NCBI GenBank assembly: GCA_002345625.1
Contig: DDWE01000059.1
Coordinates: 1-22,374, forward strand
Direction: 5' to 3'
Length of the DNA: 22,374 nucleotides
Source: Desulfuromonadaceae bacterium UBA2294
GTDB taxonomy: Bacteria; Desulfobacterota; Desulfuromonadia; Desulfuromonadales; UBA2294
In this document: positions 1 to 6,714 of the stretch, piece by piece
Numbering within the stretch: position 1 is the stretch's first letter
Layout of the letters: each line of letters begins with the position of its first letter
Notes under the pieces: model-generated
The model's database searches: none
Told to the model about the DNA's origin: nothing
What the model saw: the letters and a program-made list of their open reading frames with translations, nothing else
Translations under genes and position numbers: made by a program

Positions 1-13
1 GCTCTTCCGATCT
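1..13. other. Illumina adapter remnant at contig end
   Basis: The first 13 bases are GCTCTTCCGATCT, the exact 3' end of the common Illumina sequencing adapter. The nqrB reading frame is convincing down to about base 14 (ending ..PPTLPLWQV) and then enters this sequence. These bases are therefore a library artefact, not genomic DNA. The last native base is uncertain by one position. Confidence 0.93.
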
Positions 14-528
14 ACCTGCCAGAGCGGCAGGGTCGGCGGGCAGATCAGCGGAAAGAGCGAGCCGGTGACCAGAAACCCTTCGTTGATCTCGTGACCGCGG
101 ACGATGCTGAACAGCGCCTCCCACAAGCCGCCGACGATGTTGGTCACCAGATAGATCGGCACGAACCAGGCCGCCCCCAGCAGCAGATTGTCGACCATCG
201 AATCGGGGTTGCCGCCGTAGCCGAGCAGGGCCAAAAGCGTGCCGCGCCACCCTTCGACAGACCCGCCGGTGAGCTGCAGGGCGCTGTTCGCCTGAAAGCC
301 GGTGTTCCACATCGCCATGTAGAAGCAGGGGAGGAGCGCGATCACCACGGTGATCATCACCCGTTTCAGATCGATGGCATCGCGGACGTGCGGCCCGGAG
401 AGGGTCACGTCGTCGGGGGTATAGAGGAAGCTGTCGGCCGCCTCATACAGAGGGTAGAGCCGTTGGAGCTTCCCGCCTTTGGCAAACAAAGGGTGGAGTT
501 TGTCGAGGATGGTGCGCACTGGTTTCAT
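14..528 (-). CDS. nqrB: Na+-translocating NADH:quinone reductase subunit B, 3' end missing
   Basis: This is the membrane subunit of the sodium-pumping NADH:quinone oxidoreductase, which carries a covalent FMN and takes part in sodium translocation. About 171 residues are visible, beginning MKPVRTILDKLHPLF and reaching the conserved PPTLPLWQV segment; a full NqrB has roughly 400 residues. The first membrane helix is visible as ITVVIALLPCFYMAMW. The covalent FMN threonine lies beyond the break. The ATG overlaps the nqrA stop codon by one base (TAATG), so translation is probably coupled. The gene is cut by the contig end, where adapter sequence follows, so this is not a biological truncation. 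Identity is firm from sequence similarity recalled for the family and from the nqrA neighbour. Confidence 0.93.
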
Positions 529-1865
529 TACCCCTCTATCTCTATCTGCTGCAGGGTCTGCCGCAAATGGTAGCCGTAATCGATCTTCCCGGAGCAGACG
601 AAGCTGCACAGGGCAAGATCCTCTTCATCGAGCTCAAGACAGCCAAGATCCTGGGCCAGATCGGTATCGCGGGTGATCAGCGCCCGCAACAGCCAGGTCG
701 CCTTGATGTTGAGCGGCATCACCTTTTCAAACGCGCCGATGGGGACCATGGCGCGCCGACTGCCGTGGGTGCTGGTGTCCAGCGGTAGCGGCCGCCGCGG
801 CAGGAGCGACGCGGCAAAGACCCGCTTCACCGAAAACGATTGCAACCCCGGCCGCAGCCAGCCGAGAAAGTTGCGCTGGCGCCCCTCGGCCAGCACCGTG
901 ACCTGATTGTGATAGCGACCGAGAAAATCGTGCGCGCCGGCGGCGCGGTAACCGCTCAGCACCGGCCCGGAGATGACCCGCTGCTCCCCGTCGTACAGCT
1001 GACCGGCGACGAGTTCGGAGAGACAGGCACCGAGACGGGTGCGGAGCAGGCGCGGCTCTTTCACCGCCGGCCCGCACAGGGCGATGACCCGTTCGGGGAC
1101 GATCCGCCCGGTGAGAAACAGCTGGCCGATGGCGATCACATCCTGATAACCGATGTGCCAGACCATGCGCTTTTGGTCGACCCGCTCCAGAAAATGGATA
1201 TGGGTCCCGACCAGCCCGGCCGGGTGGCCGCCGGAAAACGCGCTGACGGTGATCCCTTCCGGAGCTGTGATCGGCGCATCCGGGGCCTTGCACAGGTAGA
1301 CCTTGCCGTCTGTCAGTTTGCGGAGCACCTGCAGCCCGGCCTGAAACCCGGCCGACTTCTCGCCAATCACCACTGCGGGATCTGCCGCCAGCGGATTGGT
1401 ATCGATGGCGGTGACAAACAGCGCCGCCGGACGACTCCCCGGCAGCGGAACCTTGCTGTAGGGGCGGGTCCGCAGCGCAGTCCAGAAGCCGGAGTCGAGC
1501 AGCCGCTGTTCGACCTCTGCTGCGGTGAGACCATCGAGCTGATCGGCCGCGGTGACCGGAAAGGTTTTCTCTTCACTGCCGGCAACCGCGATCACCAAAG
1601 AGAGAAAGGCACGCCGCTCCCCCCGGTTGATGGCGACCACCGTGCCTGAGGCCGGTGCGGTATAAACGATTTTGGGCTGCTTTTTATCAGAAAAGAGCGG
1701 TTGGCCAAGAACCACCTGATCCCCCTCGGCCACCAGCAGAGTCGGCTTCATATCATGATAGTCGCTCCCGACCAGAGCGACATGCGCAACCGCAGGAGCG
1801 GCCTCAACCTGCATCGCAGGCGCACCACTTATCGGCAGATCGAGCCCTTTTTTAATCTGGATCAT
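528..1865 (-). CDS. nqrA: Na+-translocating NADH:quinone reductase subunit A
   Basis: This is the peripheral cytoplasmic subunit of the Na+-NQR complex and the first gene of nqr operons. The predicted protein has 445 residues, the usual NqrA length. It opens with MIQIKKGLDLPISGAP, the typical NqrA start, followed by the lipoyl/barrel-sandwich-like segment (LVAEGDQVVLGQPLF, TAPASGTVVAINRGERR). The ATG at 1865 was chosen over an in-frame GTG at 1898 because it gives the family N-terminus; the ribosome site is weak (AAAGG). The stop codon overlaps the nqrB start. The rest of the operon (nqrC-F) would lie left of the contig end. Confidence 0.95.
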   Translation of the reverse strand: MIQIKKGLDLPISGAPAMQVEAAPAVAHVALVGSDYHDMKPTLLVAEGDQVVLGQPLFSDKKQPKIVYTAPASGTVVAINRGERRAFLSLVIAVAGSEEKTFPVTAADQLDGLTAAEVEQRLLDSGFWTALRTRPYSKVPLPGSRPAALFVTAIDTNPLAADPAVVIGEKSAGFQAGLQVLRKLTDGKVYLCKAPDAPITAPEGITVSAFSGGHPAGLVGTHIHFLERVDQKRMVWHIGYQDVIAIGQLFLTGRIVPERVIALCGPAVKEPRLLRTRLGACLSELVAGQLYDGEQRVISGPVLSGYRAAGAHDFLGRYHNQVTVLAEGRQRNFLGWLRPGLQSFSVKRVFAASLLPRRPLPLDTSTHGSRRAMVPIGAFEKVMPLNIKATWLLRALITRDTDLAQDLGCLELDEEDLALCSFVCSGKIDYGYHLRQTLQQIEIEG

Positions 1866-2097
1866 GAAGGAACCTTTGGAGAGAAGATTAAAGGCCACGC
1901 AAAACGGACCACCGTAGATGACGCACCGCCATCAAGAGGGCGCGGAGGTTCGATTTCATCGACGACCACTTCAAGTTGCAGAACGCTACGGGATGCACAC
2001 AGAAAAAACTACCACACATTTTTGTCTCCGTCGATTCCTTAACCGCATTGTTCTGACCGTAAGCAAATCGGCAATATGTCAAACACCCGACAAAGAC
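1866..2097 (-). other. nqr upstream region with a possible small leader ORF
   Basis: This 232-bp stretch lies between the tRNA-Ser terminator hairpin and nqrA and should hold the nqr promoter. I could not assign -10/-35 boxes with confidence. A 43-codon frame at 1888-2019 (MCGSFFCVHPVAF...) has a plausible GGAG ribosome site six bases before its ATG and ends 22 bases before nqrA. It matches nothing I recognise and could be a leader peptide or chance. Its three early cysteines are the only notable feature. Confidence 0.3.
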
Positions 2098-2129
2098 AAA
2101 GGGCCTAGCCGTTAGCGGCTAAGCCCTTT
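2098..2129 (-). terminator. Hairpin terminator after tRNA-Ser
   Basis: A nearly perfect inverted repeat has outer arms AAAGGGC/GCCCTTT and inner arms TAGCCG/CGGCTA around a four-base loop. It starts 8 bases beyond the CCA end of the tRNA gene. The following minus-strand sequence (GTCTTTGTC) is only moderately T-rich. It probably ends the tadA-tRNA transcript and frames the 3' end of the tRNA precursor. Confidence 0.7.
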
Positions 2130-2136
2130 GCGTGTA

Positions 2137-2224
2137 TGGCGGAGGGGGTGGGATTCGAACCCACGGTACCTTGCGGTACAACAGATTTCGAGTCTGTCAC
2201 CTTCGACCTCTCGGACACCCCTCC
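2137..2224 (-). tRNA. tRNA-Ser (anticodon CGA)
   Basis: The minus strand folds as a class II tRNA. The acceptor 5' strand GGAGGGG pairs with the 3' strand, followed by discriminator G and an encoded CCA (2137-2139). The anticodon arm ACAGA-CTCGAAA-TCTGT gives anticodon CGA, reading UCG. A long variable arm (GTACC..GGTAC) identifies serine, and the T arm carries GGTTCGAATCC. It starts six bases after the tadA stop, so the two are probably on one transcript. Confidence 0.96.
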
Positions 2225-2230
2225 GTACAC

Positions 2231-2716
2231 TTAAACTGTGTTGCTGCGTTTCTTCTCCGCCCGCAGCTCTTTAAAAAATCGGCTGAGCAGCGTACTGCAT
2301 TCCTGCCTCAGGACCCCTTCGACCACCTCGACCCGGTGGTTGAAACGTCGGTCACTGGACAGATCATAGATCGAGCCGACCGCACCGGCCTTGGGATCGC
2401 GGCAGGCATAGACCAGGCGCGGGATGCGGGCGAGGATGATGGCCCCCATGCACATGACACACGGTTCCAGGGTCACGTACAGGGTTGAATCGAGCAACCG
2501 CCAGGAATCGAGATACCGAGCAGCCTGGCGAATGGCAACCATTTCGGCGTGGGTGGTCGGATCGTTGGAGATTTCGCGCCGGTTACCGCCGCGACCGATG
2601 ATCTCGCCATTGCAGACCAGCACAGCACCGATCGGCACCTCGCCGATGTTGCCGGCGGCGTCCGCCTCGCAAAGTGCGGCCTGCATGAAGATCAGATCCT
2701 GGGCTGCCGTATCCAC
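2231..2716 (-). CDS. tadA: tRNA-specific adenosine deaminase TadA
   Basis: TadA converts A34 to inosine in the anticodon of tRNA-Arg(ACG). The 161-residue protein has the zinc deaminase signature: H56-A-E58 (HAE, ligand and proton-shuttling glutamate) and P85-C86-V-M-C89 (zinc cysteines), plus EVPIGAVLV near the start. I chose the GTG at 2716 because it gives the usual family length and is preceded by GGAGAAGG with about eight bases of spacing. The frame is open much further upstream (to 2971), but that part looks non-coding and overlaps the receiver gene on the same strand. tRNA-Ser(CGA) follows directly. TadA does not act on that tRNA, so the linkage is transcriptional rather than functional. 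Confidence 0.93.
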   Translation of the reverse strand: MDTAAQDLIFMQAALCEADAAGNIGEVPIGAVLVCNGEIIGRGGNRREISNDPTTHAEMVAIRQAARYLDSWRLLDSTLYVTLEPCVMCMGAIILARIPRLVYACRDPKAGAVGSIYDLSSDRRFNHRVEVVEGVLRQECSTLLSRFFKELRAEKKRSNTV

Positions 2717-2762
2717 GTTTTTCGCCTTCTCCGCACCGGACAACAGCCGGCCGGAGAGTGCG

Positions 2763-2792
2763 TTTCTAGCATGAAGGCTGGCTGTACGGCAA
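2763..2792 (-). promoter_or_regulatory. Probable sigma-70 promoter of tadA
   Basis: On the minus strand, TTGCCG (2787-2792) and TAGAAA (2763-2768) are separated by 18 bp. A TG lies one base before the -10 box, an extended -10 arrangement. Transcription would start near 2756, about 40 bases before the tadA GTG. This is motif reading only. Confidence 0.42.
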
Positions 2793-2850
2793 GGGAAAAA
2801 TGGCGGGCCAGCGGCCGGGATAGAAGCCGCCGTTCTTTGTTGACTCAGGG

Positions 2851-3285
2851 TTACGGACAACGCTGATCGGCAAAATCGACCAGTGCCCGACCAGGGGCAT
2901 GCCGGCTTTCGATGCTTTCGATCCACGCCAGCAGGGAGTAGAGCCGAAATGGCTTGCGAAAGATGGTACAACCCAGCTCAGTCGCCAACTGCTGTTCAGC
3001 ATCTGACAGGTTGGCAGAGAGCAGCGCCTTGTAAGAGCGGCTCCCCTTGCAGCCGCGTTTTTGCTGCGTCTGGATAAACTCCAGGCCGGTCATCTTCGGC
3101 ATATTCTGATCGGTGAGCAGGATATCGGTGCAGGGGGCGTCGAGCGGGCAGGGCTGGTCTGGTTTATCGTAAACGGCACAAAAGGTCGGATCTGCCGCCG
3201 AGGTCACCTCATAGCCGCGCATCTCCAAAAAGATGGTGATGATGTTGCGAAATTCGCTGTCATCATCCATCAGGAATATCCGCAT
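2851..3285 (-). CDS. Stand-alone response-regulator receiver protein
   Basis: The 144-residue protein is a single CheY-like receiver domain with no output domain. The acidic pocket is D7-D8-D9, the phospho-acceptor is D59 (LLTDQNMPKMTG), the switch residue is S90 (ALLSAN) and the conserved lysine is K111 (FRKPF). The insert at residues 40-53 (KPDQPCPLDAPCTD) is longer than in CheY and holds two cysteines. The ATG at 3285 has a clear AGAGAGGAG ribosome site. A consensus sigma-54 promoter lies 44 bases upstream. It probably relays phosphate from a histidine kinase, possibly the one at 3859-5160, but the partner is an inference. A short C-terminal tail of about 20 residues has no recognisable domain. 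Confidence 0.9.
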   Translation of the reverse strand: MRIFLMDDDSEFRNIITIFLEMRGYEVTSAADPTFCAVYDKPDQPCPLDAPCTDILLTDQNMPKMTGLEFIQTQQKRGCKGSRSYKALLSANLSDAEQQLATELGCTIFRKPFRLYSLLAWIESIESRHAPGRALVDFADQRCP

Positions 3286-3328
3286 GGCATTCTCCTCTCT
3301 CTGATAATGAACTACTGCAAATGAGAAT

Positions 3329-3344
3329 AGCAAACTTGGTGCCA
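3329..3344 (-). promoter_or_regulatory. Sigma-54 promoter of the receiver gene
   Basis: The minus-strand sequence TGGCACCAAGTTTGCT matches the sigma-54 consensus TGGCAC-N5-TTGCW exactly, with GG (3342-3343) and GC (3330-3331) ten bases apart. Transcription would start near 3318, giving a leader of about 33 bases before the receiver ATG. Sigma-54 promoters need an enhancer-binding ATPase, and candidate binding sites lie upstream at 3395-3450. Confidence 0.8.
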
Positions 3345-3394
3345 ATCTGTAACCACCTTGAATTGCTGAACGGTTACCGGCTGAAGCGTGACAA

Positions 3395-3450
3395 CTGGCA
3401 CAATCTATCGTGCCAGACACCTGTCGGTGGCACAATACCGTGCACGACAG
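3395..3450 (-). promoter_or_regulatory. Two tandem palindromes, likely enhancer-binding sites
   Basis: Positions 3395-3416 form a perfect palindrome with 7-bp half-sites CTGGCAC/GTGCCAG and an 8-bp spacer. Positions 3421-3450 form a second dyad with outer arms CTGTCG/CGACAG, containing a related core TGGCACAATACCGTGCA. Both share the string TGGCACAAT. They sit about 77-132 bp upstream of the predicted start, the usual range for sigma-54 activators. They differ from the dyads at the other sigma-54 promoters in this window, so a different activator is likely. Confidence 0.55.
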
Positions 3451-3463
3451 GATCAGAGACAAA

Positions 3464-3494
3464 AAGAGCCCGGCAGATGTTCTGCAGGGCTCTT
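3464..3494 (-). terminator. Strong intrinsic terminator of the kinase operon
   Basis: Fourteen-base arms (AAGAGCCC.GCAGA) pair with one mismatch around a three-base loop. On the minus strand the hairpin runs into TTTTT. It lies 71 bases after the stop of the coiled-coil gene at 3566, so it ends the operon that runs down from 6201. Confidence 0.88.
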
Positions 3495-3565
3495 GATTAT
3501 AGATGACGCGTCACAAAGATTTTCCGGGACAATGGACCTGAATCATACGCCGTATCGTGACAGGC

Positions 3566-3856
3566 TCAGCCGGTCTTCTTGATCGTATTTCTCAAGAGTG
3601 CCTTGAACTCGTCCCAGATCTGTTCTGCGCCTTCTTTCATGTCTTCCCATTCATCATCGGTGGCCATATCGATCCCCTGCAGCTTTTCGGCAGCCTGATC
3701 CCGCTTCAGCTGCAGAACCGAAATTGTTTTGGAATATTCAGCGCTCATTTCAGCCGTGGCGCTTTGCGCTTTATCCTTGAGCCGCTCGATCTGCACATCC
3801 CATTCGACCATCTGTGACGAGAGTTCTTCGACGAACCTGGTGCGCTTGTCTTTCAT
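3566..3856 (-). CDS. Small coiled-coil protein (sll1863-type stress family)
   Basis: The protein has 96 residues, is highly charged and has no membrane segment. Residues 1-62 have heptad-like spacing (FVEELSSQMVEWDVQIERL..), and an acidic, tryptophan-containing C-terminus follows (DEWEDMKEGAEQIWDEFKALL). This pattern, including the paired WED and WDEF elements, matches small coiled-coil proteins annotated as sll1863-like stress response proteins; the assignment is from memory of the family. Its ATG lies two bases after the kinase stop codon, and its ribosome site (GGAG) sits inside the end of the kinase gene, so translation is coupled. It is the last gene of the operon before a strong terminator. 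Its molecular function is unknown. Confidence 0.8.
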   Translation of the reverse strand: MKDKRTRFVEELSSQMVEWDVQIERLKDKAQSATAEMSAEYSKTISVLQLKRDQAAEKLQGIDMATDDEWEDMKEGAEQIWDEFKALLRNTIKKTG

Positions 3857-3858
3857 GG

Positions 3859-5160
3859 CTAACTCCGTTCCGCTTCCTGCAGGGTAAAGTAGAAAGTCGC
3901 ACCCTTGCCCGGGGTGCTTTCGGCCCAGACCCTGCCGCCATGACGCTGGATGATGCGCTGCACTGTGGCCAGGCCGATACCGTGTCCATCGGCGACCTCT
4001 CCCGGCAGCTGCTGGAAGGGAATAAACAGTTTTTCTGCATCGGCCATGGCAAAACCCGGGCCGTTATCCTTGACAAAAAAGGTGGCCACCCCATCCCGCA
4101 CCAATTGACCGAGTTCGATGATGGTCTCCTTCTGCTGCCCGGTGTATTTCCAGGCATTGCCGATGAGGTTGCCCAGAACGATGCCCAGAAGATCGGCATC
4201 CCCTTCGCAGGTCATTCTGTCGGCAAATTTGAACGTGACCCGGCGCTTCGGCAGCGTTTTTTCCAATTTGTCGACAATCGCCTTCGCCATGCCCCCCAGA
4301 TCGACCTTCTCCCGGCAGATTTTACTGTGAGCAACCTTTGAAAAAGTGAGCAGGGAGGCGATGAGCCGACTCATCCGCTGGGCGGCTTCATCTATTTCCT
4401 GGAGATAATCCTTTGCCGATTCCCGAAGCTGGTCGCCGGGCAGGTCCCGGAGTATTTGTGAATAGCCTTGCAGCGCGGTCAACGGAGTGAGCAAGTCGTG
4501 GGACACCGTATAATTGAACGCCTCCAGCTCGATGTTTGCGGTCAGCAGTTCGGCTTGTTGTCTTTCGAGTTGCTCTTCCAGTTGCCGGCGTTGGGTAATA
4601 TCGATCAACACAACGCGGCATTTATGTTCCGACTTACAGGCAACGGCCTCGATCTGCACAAAACGAGGGGCATCGCCCTCTGCCCCAAGCGCCAACTCAC
4701 ACGATTCTTTGGTTGAACTCAAAAAGACTTTCACCAGAAAGTCGATCAGGGTGGGGCGGATTTCAGCCGCGACGAACAGCTCGAAGTGGATGCCGATCAA
4801 TCGGGAACGCTCGATCCCGAGGAAAGCAGCGCCGGTGATGTTTGCGTCACGGATGGTCCGGTCAAGATCAAGGGTCAGGTAACCAACCGGGGCGAACTCA
4901 TAGAGGTCGGCGTACATCTCCAGAACCCTCTCCACCTCGCCTCTGGTCTGGCGCAACTCTGTGTTCTGCATCTCCAATTCAAGCTGGTGGACCTGCAGTT
5001 CATGGACGAGCCGCTGAGACTCCTCGGCGCTGTGAGCGGTTTGACCGGTGACAGATCTAACCTGAAGTATCTCCTCGGCACGCAGGCGCAACGCGTGATC
5101 TGCGGCCGGGTTCTCATCCAGAGTGCACACCTTCATGGTCCTGTCATTATCTTCGTGCAT
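3859..5160 (-). CDS. PAS-domain sensor histidine kinase
   Basis: The kinase has 433 residues and no membrane helix, so it is probably cytoplasmic. Residues 40-80 form a coiled coil (LVHELQVHQLELEMQNTEL), 80-190 a PAS domain (YEFAPVGYLTLD...LIDITQRR), 205-275 the dimerisation domain with phospho-acceptor H221 (VSHDLLTPLTAL), and 290-430 the ATPase domain with N-box GNLIGNAWKYT (N335), G1 DNGPGF and G2 GHGIGL. The H-box has leucine where arginine is common (HDLLTP for HDLRTP). The start at 5160 has AAAAGG upstream. No response regulator is adjacent in the operon; the orphan receiver at 2851 is the nearest candidate partner. It lies downstream of the sigma-54 promoter at 6604, with 48 bp to the BON gene before it. 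Confidence 0.93.
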   Translation of the reverse strand: MHEDNDRTMKVCTLDENPAADHALRLRAEEILQVRSVTGQTAHSAEESQRLVHELQVHQLELEMQNTELRQTRGEVERVLEMYADLYEFAPVGYLTLDLDRTIRDANITGAAFLGIERSRLIGIHFELFVAAEIRPTLIDFLVKVFLSSTKESCELALGAEGDAPRFVQIEAVACKSEHKCRVVLIDITQRRQLEEQLERQQAELLTANIELEAFNYTVSHDLLTPLTALQGYSQILRDLPGDQLRESAKDYLQEIDEAAQRMSRLIASLLTFSKVAHSKICREKVDLGGMAKAIVDKLEKTLPKRRVTFKFADRMTCEGDADLLGIVLGNLIGNAWKYTGQQKETIIELGQLVRDGVATFFVKDNGPGFAMADAEKLFIPFQQLPGEVADGHGIGLATVQRIIQRHGGRVWAESTPGKGATFYFTLQEAERS

Positions 5161-5208
5161 AGCATCCTTTTCACCTTAAAGAACGTTCCGGTCAGATGGT
5201 TGTCGCGG

Positions 5209-5523
5209 CTACTTGACAACCAGATCATTTTTCACAGAAGCGACCCCACCGACACCGCGAGCGACCTCGCCGGCTTTTGCAGCACTCTGCGCCGAATCGA
5301 CAAAACCACTCAACTGAACGTCGCCCTTGAAGGATTCGACTTTGATCTGCAGGCTTTTCAAATCGGGCTCGTTGAAGATGGCCGCCTTGACCTTGGAGGT
5401 GATGACAGAGTTGTCGACATACTGACCGGTACTTTCATGTTGACTGCTGGCTGCACACCCGGTGAAGGCAGCGACCAGAACCAGGCAAGCCAGAATTGCC
5501 ATAAAGCGATTTGTCTTAAACAT
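5209..5523 (-). CDS. BON-domain lipoprotein
   Basis: The 104-residue protein has a lipoprotein signal peptide (FMAILACLVLVAAFTGC, lipid cysteine C23) followed by one BON domain from about residue 37 to the end (ITSKVKAAIFNEPDLKSLQIKVESF...VKNDLVVK). BON domains (OsmY type) bind phospholipid surfaces and are common in envelope-stress proteins, so an outer- or inner-membrane-anchored periplasmic role is likely. The ribosome site is strong (AAAAAAAGGAGATCACC before the ATG). It lies between the ABM gene (45 bp upstream) and the kinase (48 bp downstream) on one likely transcript. Confidence 0.9.
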   Translation of the reverse strand: MFKTNRFMAILACLVLVAAFTGCAASSQHESTGQYVDNSVITSKVKAAIFNEPDLKSLQIKVESFKGDVQLSGFVDSAQSAAKAGEVARGVGGVASVKNDLVVK

Positions 5524-5568
5524 GGTGATCTCCTTTTTTTGTGCCGATTAGGGTTAACCTCTTTAACG

Positions 5569-5904
5569 TTACGCGGTGTTTCGTGTCGTGATTGATTCTC
5601 GGCTTGCCATGAGCGACTCAAGGTCCCCCGTGCCGAGGACGGTGTTGCCCCTGACTATCGCAAGCTGTTTCATCGACTCGAGCAGAACCTTGAATTGTCC
5701 GGATCTGAGATGGGTGGCGAGCGTTTCATTTGTTTTCCACTGCTGCTCAAAGATAACCACGTCGTTCTTCCTGGTATCCAGGTAGCAGCGGGAGCTTACA
5801 CAGTCCTGTTCGTGCCGAATCGGGACCAGCAGATACTTGATGGAAGGCAGGATTTCATTGTTCTGATCCACTGGCACCTTCATCTTGATAATGACATCGA
5901 TCAT
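5569..5904 (-). CDS. ABM-domain (YgiN-like monooxygenase fold) protein, copy A
   Basis: The 111-residue protein fits the antibiotic-biosynthesis-monooxygenase ferredoxin-like fold in residues 1-85: MIDVIIKMKVPVD start, then QDCVSSRCYLD, VVIFEQQWKTNETLATHL and GQFKVLLESM. Such proteins can be cofactor-free monooxygenases or stress-related small dimers; the substrate here is unknown. It is clearly paralogous to the protein at 6878-7201, sharing the core ..DCxSxxCYxD...FEQxWKTxExLxxHLxSGxFKVL. The tail (residues 88-111) differs between the copies. The start at 5904 follows GGGGAGAAAGCCG. The upstream membrane-peptide frame (5855-6004) overlaps its first 50 bases. Confidence 0.83.
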   Translation of the reverse strand: MIDVIIKMKVPVDQNNEILPSIKYLLVPIRHEQDCVSSRCYLDTRKNDVVIFEQQWKTNETLATHLRSGQFKVLLESMKQLAIVRGNTVLGTGDLESLMASRESITTRNTA

Positions 5905-6004
5905 CGGCTTTCTCCCCGGGGGTGGCGTTGTTGACCAGCCAGAACAAAAAACCGATCACGGACAGGGCCACGGTGACATGAATCAACGCCACGGCCGTAT
6001 GCAC
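5855..6004 (-). CDS. Truncated small membrane peptide resembling Thivi_2564 family
   Basis: A 49-codon frame starting at GTG 6004 reads HTAVALIHVTVALSVIGFL then FWLVNNATPGEKADD. The first half resembles Thivi_2564-type membrane peptides (ALIxVxxxLxVxGxLxWLVN). The second half of that family, another membrane segment, is missing, and the frame instead continues out of phase into the ABM gene until 5855. No good ribosome site precedes the GTG. It may be a shortened gene or a remnant. A decayed relative sits in the same position upstream of ABM copy B. Confidence 0.38.
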   Translation of the reverse strand: MHTAVALIHVTVALSVIGFLFWLVNNATPGEKADDRCHYQDEGASGSEQ

Positions 6005-6045
6005 CTTTCTGCCTCATAAACCACATCTGTAAGTCCTCCCCGGCT

Positions 6046-6201
6046 TTAAATCCGGCCTGACAGCATCAGGACAAAAAGAATCATAAGGAGGACACCAAGT
6101 CCGCCGCTCGGCATATATCCCCACTGGCGGCTATGTGGCCAGGTCGGCAGCGCACCGAGCAAAAACAAAATGATGACGACCATCAGGACCGTTCCCAGCA
6201 T
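6046..6201 (-). CDS. DUF3309-type small membrane protein
   Basis: The 51-residue protein reads MLGTVLMVVIILFLLGALPTW at the start, then PHSRQWGYMPSGGLG, then a second hydrophobic stretch VLLMILFVLMLSGRI. Two short membrane segments around a W-PxS-x-WGY-xPSGG-LG loop is the DUF3309 pattern, and the length fits. The ribosome site is strong (AAAGGAGAGTCGTC then ATG). It is the first confident gene after the sigma-54 promoter at 6604. An internally deleted relative lies at 7366-7425. The function of the family is unknown; the context suggests envelope stress. Confidence 0.87.
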   Translation of the reverse strand: MLGTVLMVVIILFLLGALPTWPHSRQWGYMPSGGLGVLLMILFVLMLSGRI

Positions 6202-6298
6202 GACGACTCTCCTTTAATTTAAGGGTTAAATACTTTCCCGGTCCGCTGACGATCACCGTCGCTTCGTTAGGCTCCGACAACTGACCATCCATAGAAGC

Positions 6299-6481
6299 TC
6301 AGATCCAGACGTTTGACGAGTGAAGCTCCCAGCAACCATTCGAGTCCTCGGAAATAAGCCCGTGACCATAACGGCAATCGTGATTGAAAGGATGGAACCC
6401 GGCCTGTTGAAAGGACGGTTGACGGGAAATCCGACGTTCAAAACCTTGGACGGGGCGACGGACGCAAAGCATATACGGCAT
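6299..6481 (-). CDS. Unrecognised 60-codon ORF in the operon leader
   Basis: An ATG at 6481 follows a near-ideal ribosome site (GAAGGAGGTTGTCTT) and opens 60 codons (MPYMLCVRRPVQGFERR...). The product is polar, rich in Arg, Ser and His, and resembles nothing I know. The +1 frame over the same bases holds a hydrophobic run (ILSITIAVMVTGLF), so a frameshifted membrane peptide is possible. The rest of the approximately 400-bp leader between the sigma-54 start near 6593 and DUF3309 shows no other gene. Confidence 0.3.
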   Translation of the reverse strand: MPYMLCVRRPVQGFERRISRQPSFQQAGFHPFNHDCRYGHGLISEDSNGCWELHSSNVWI

Positions 6482-6603
6482 AAGACAACCTCCTTCGAGA
6501 CGATCGTAGACCCTGGTAACAGGACGGGGGTTTTTCAAATCTCCAGCGGTTAAGGCTGGGTGCCTGATTTGCCGGAGAGAACCGGCCCTTTAGACCAGTT
6601 AAT

Positions 6604-6619
6604 GGCAACAAGCATGCCA
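6604..6619 (-). promoter_or_regulatory. Sigma-54 promoter of the DUF3309-ABM-BON-kinase operon
   Basis: The minus-strand sequence TGGCATGCTTGTTGCC has GG (6617-6618) and GC (6605-6606) separated by ten bases, and TTGC at -12. It differs from the consensus by T for C in the GGCAC part. Start would be near 6593. The paired dyads at 6715-6746 stand at the same spacing as at three other promoters here, which supports it. Confidence 0.7.
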
Positions 6620-6714
6620 GTGTAAACAATGGCCTGAGGTCTCTCAAGTTACTGATAACACAGGGTTAAGCATTAGTATCAGAGCGTGTTAAAGTGGCGA
6701 CCTGCGATGTAATC

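Noticed and set aside
840..1649. Long plus-strand open frame opposite nqrA
   Set aside because: Shadow of a confidently identified minus-strand gene; the composition is unlike a protein.
3395..3416. The TGGCAC palindrome as a second sigma-54 core promoter
   Set aside because: In either direction the bases ten after GG are TG or CG, not GC; it fits better as an activator site.
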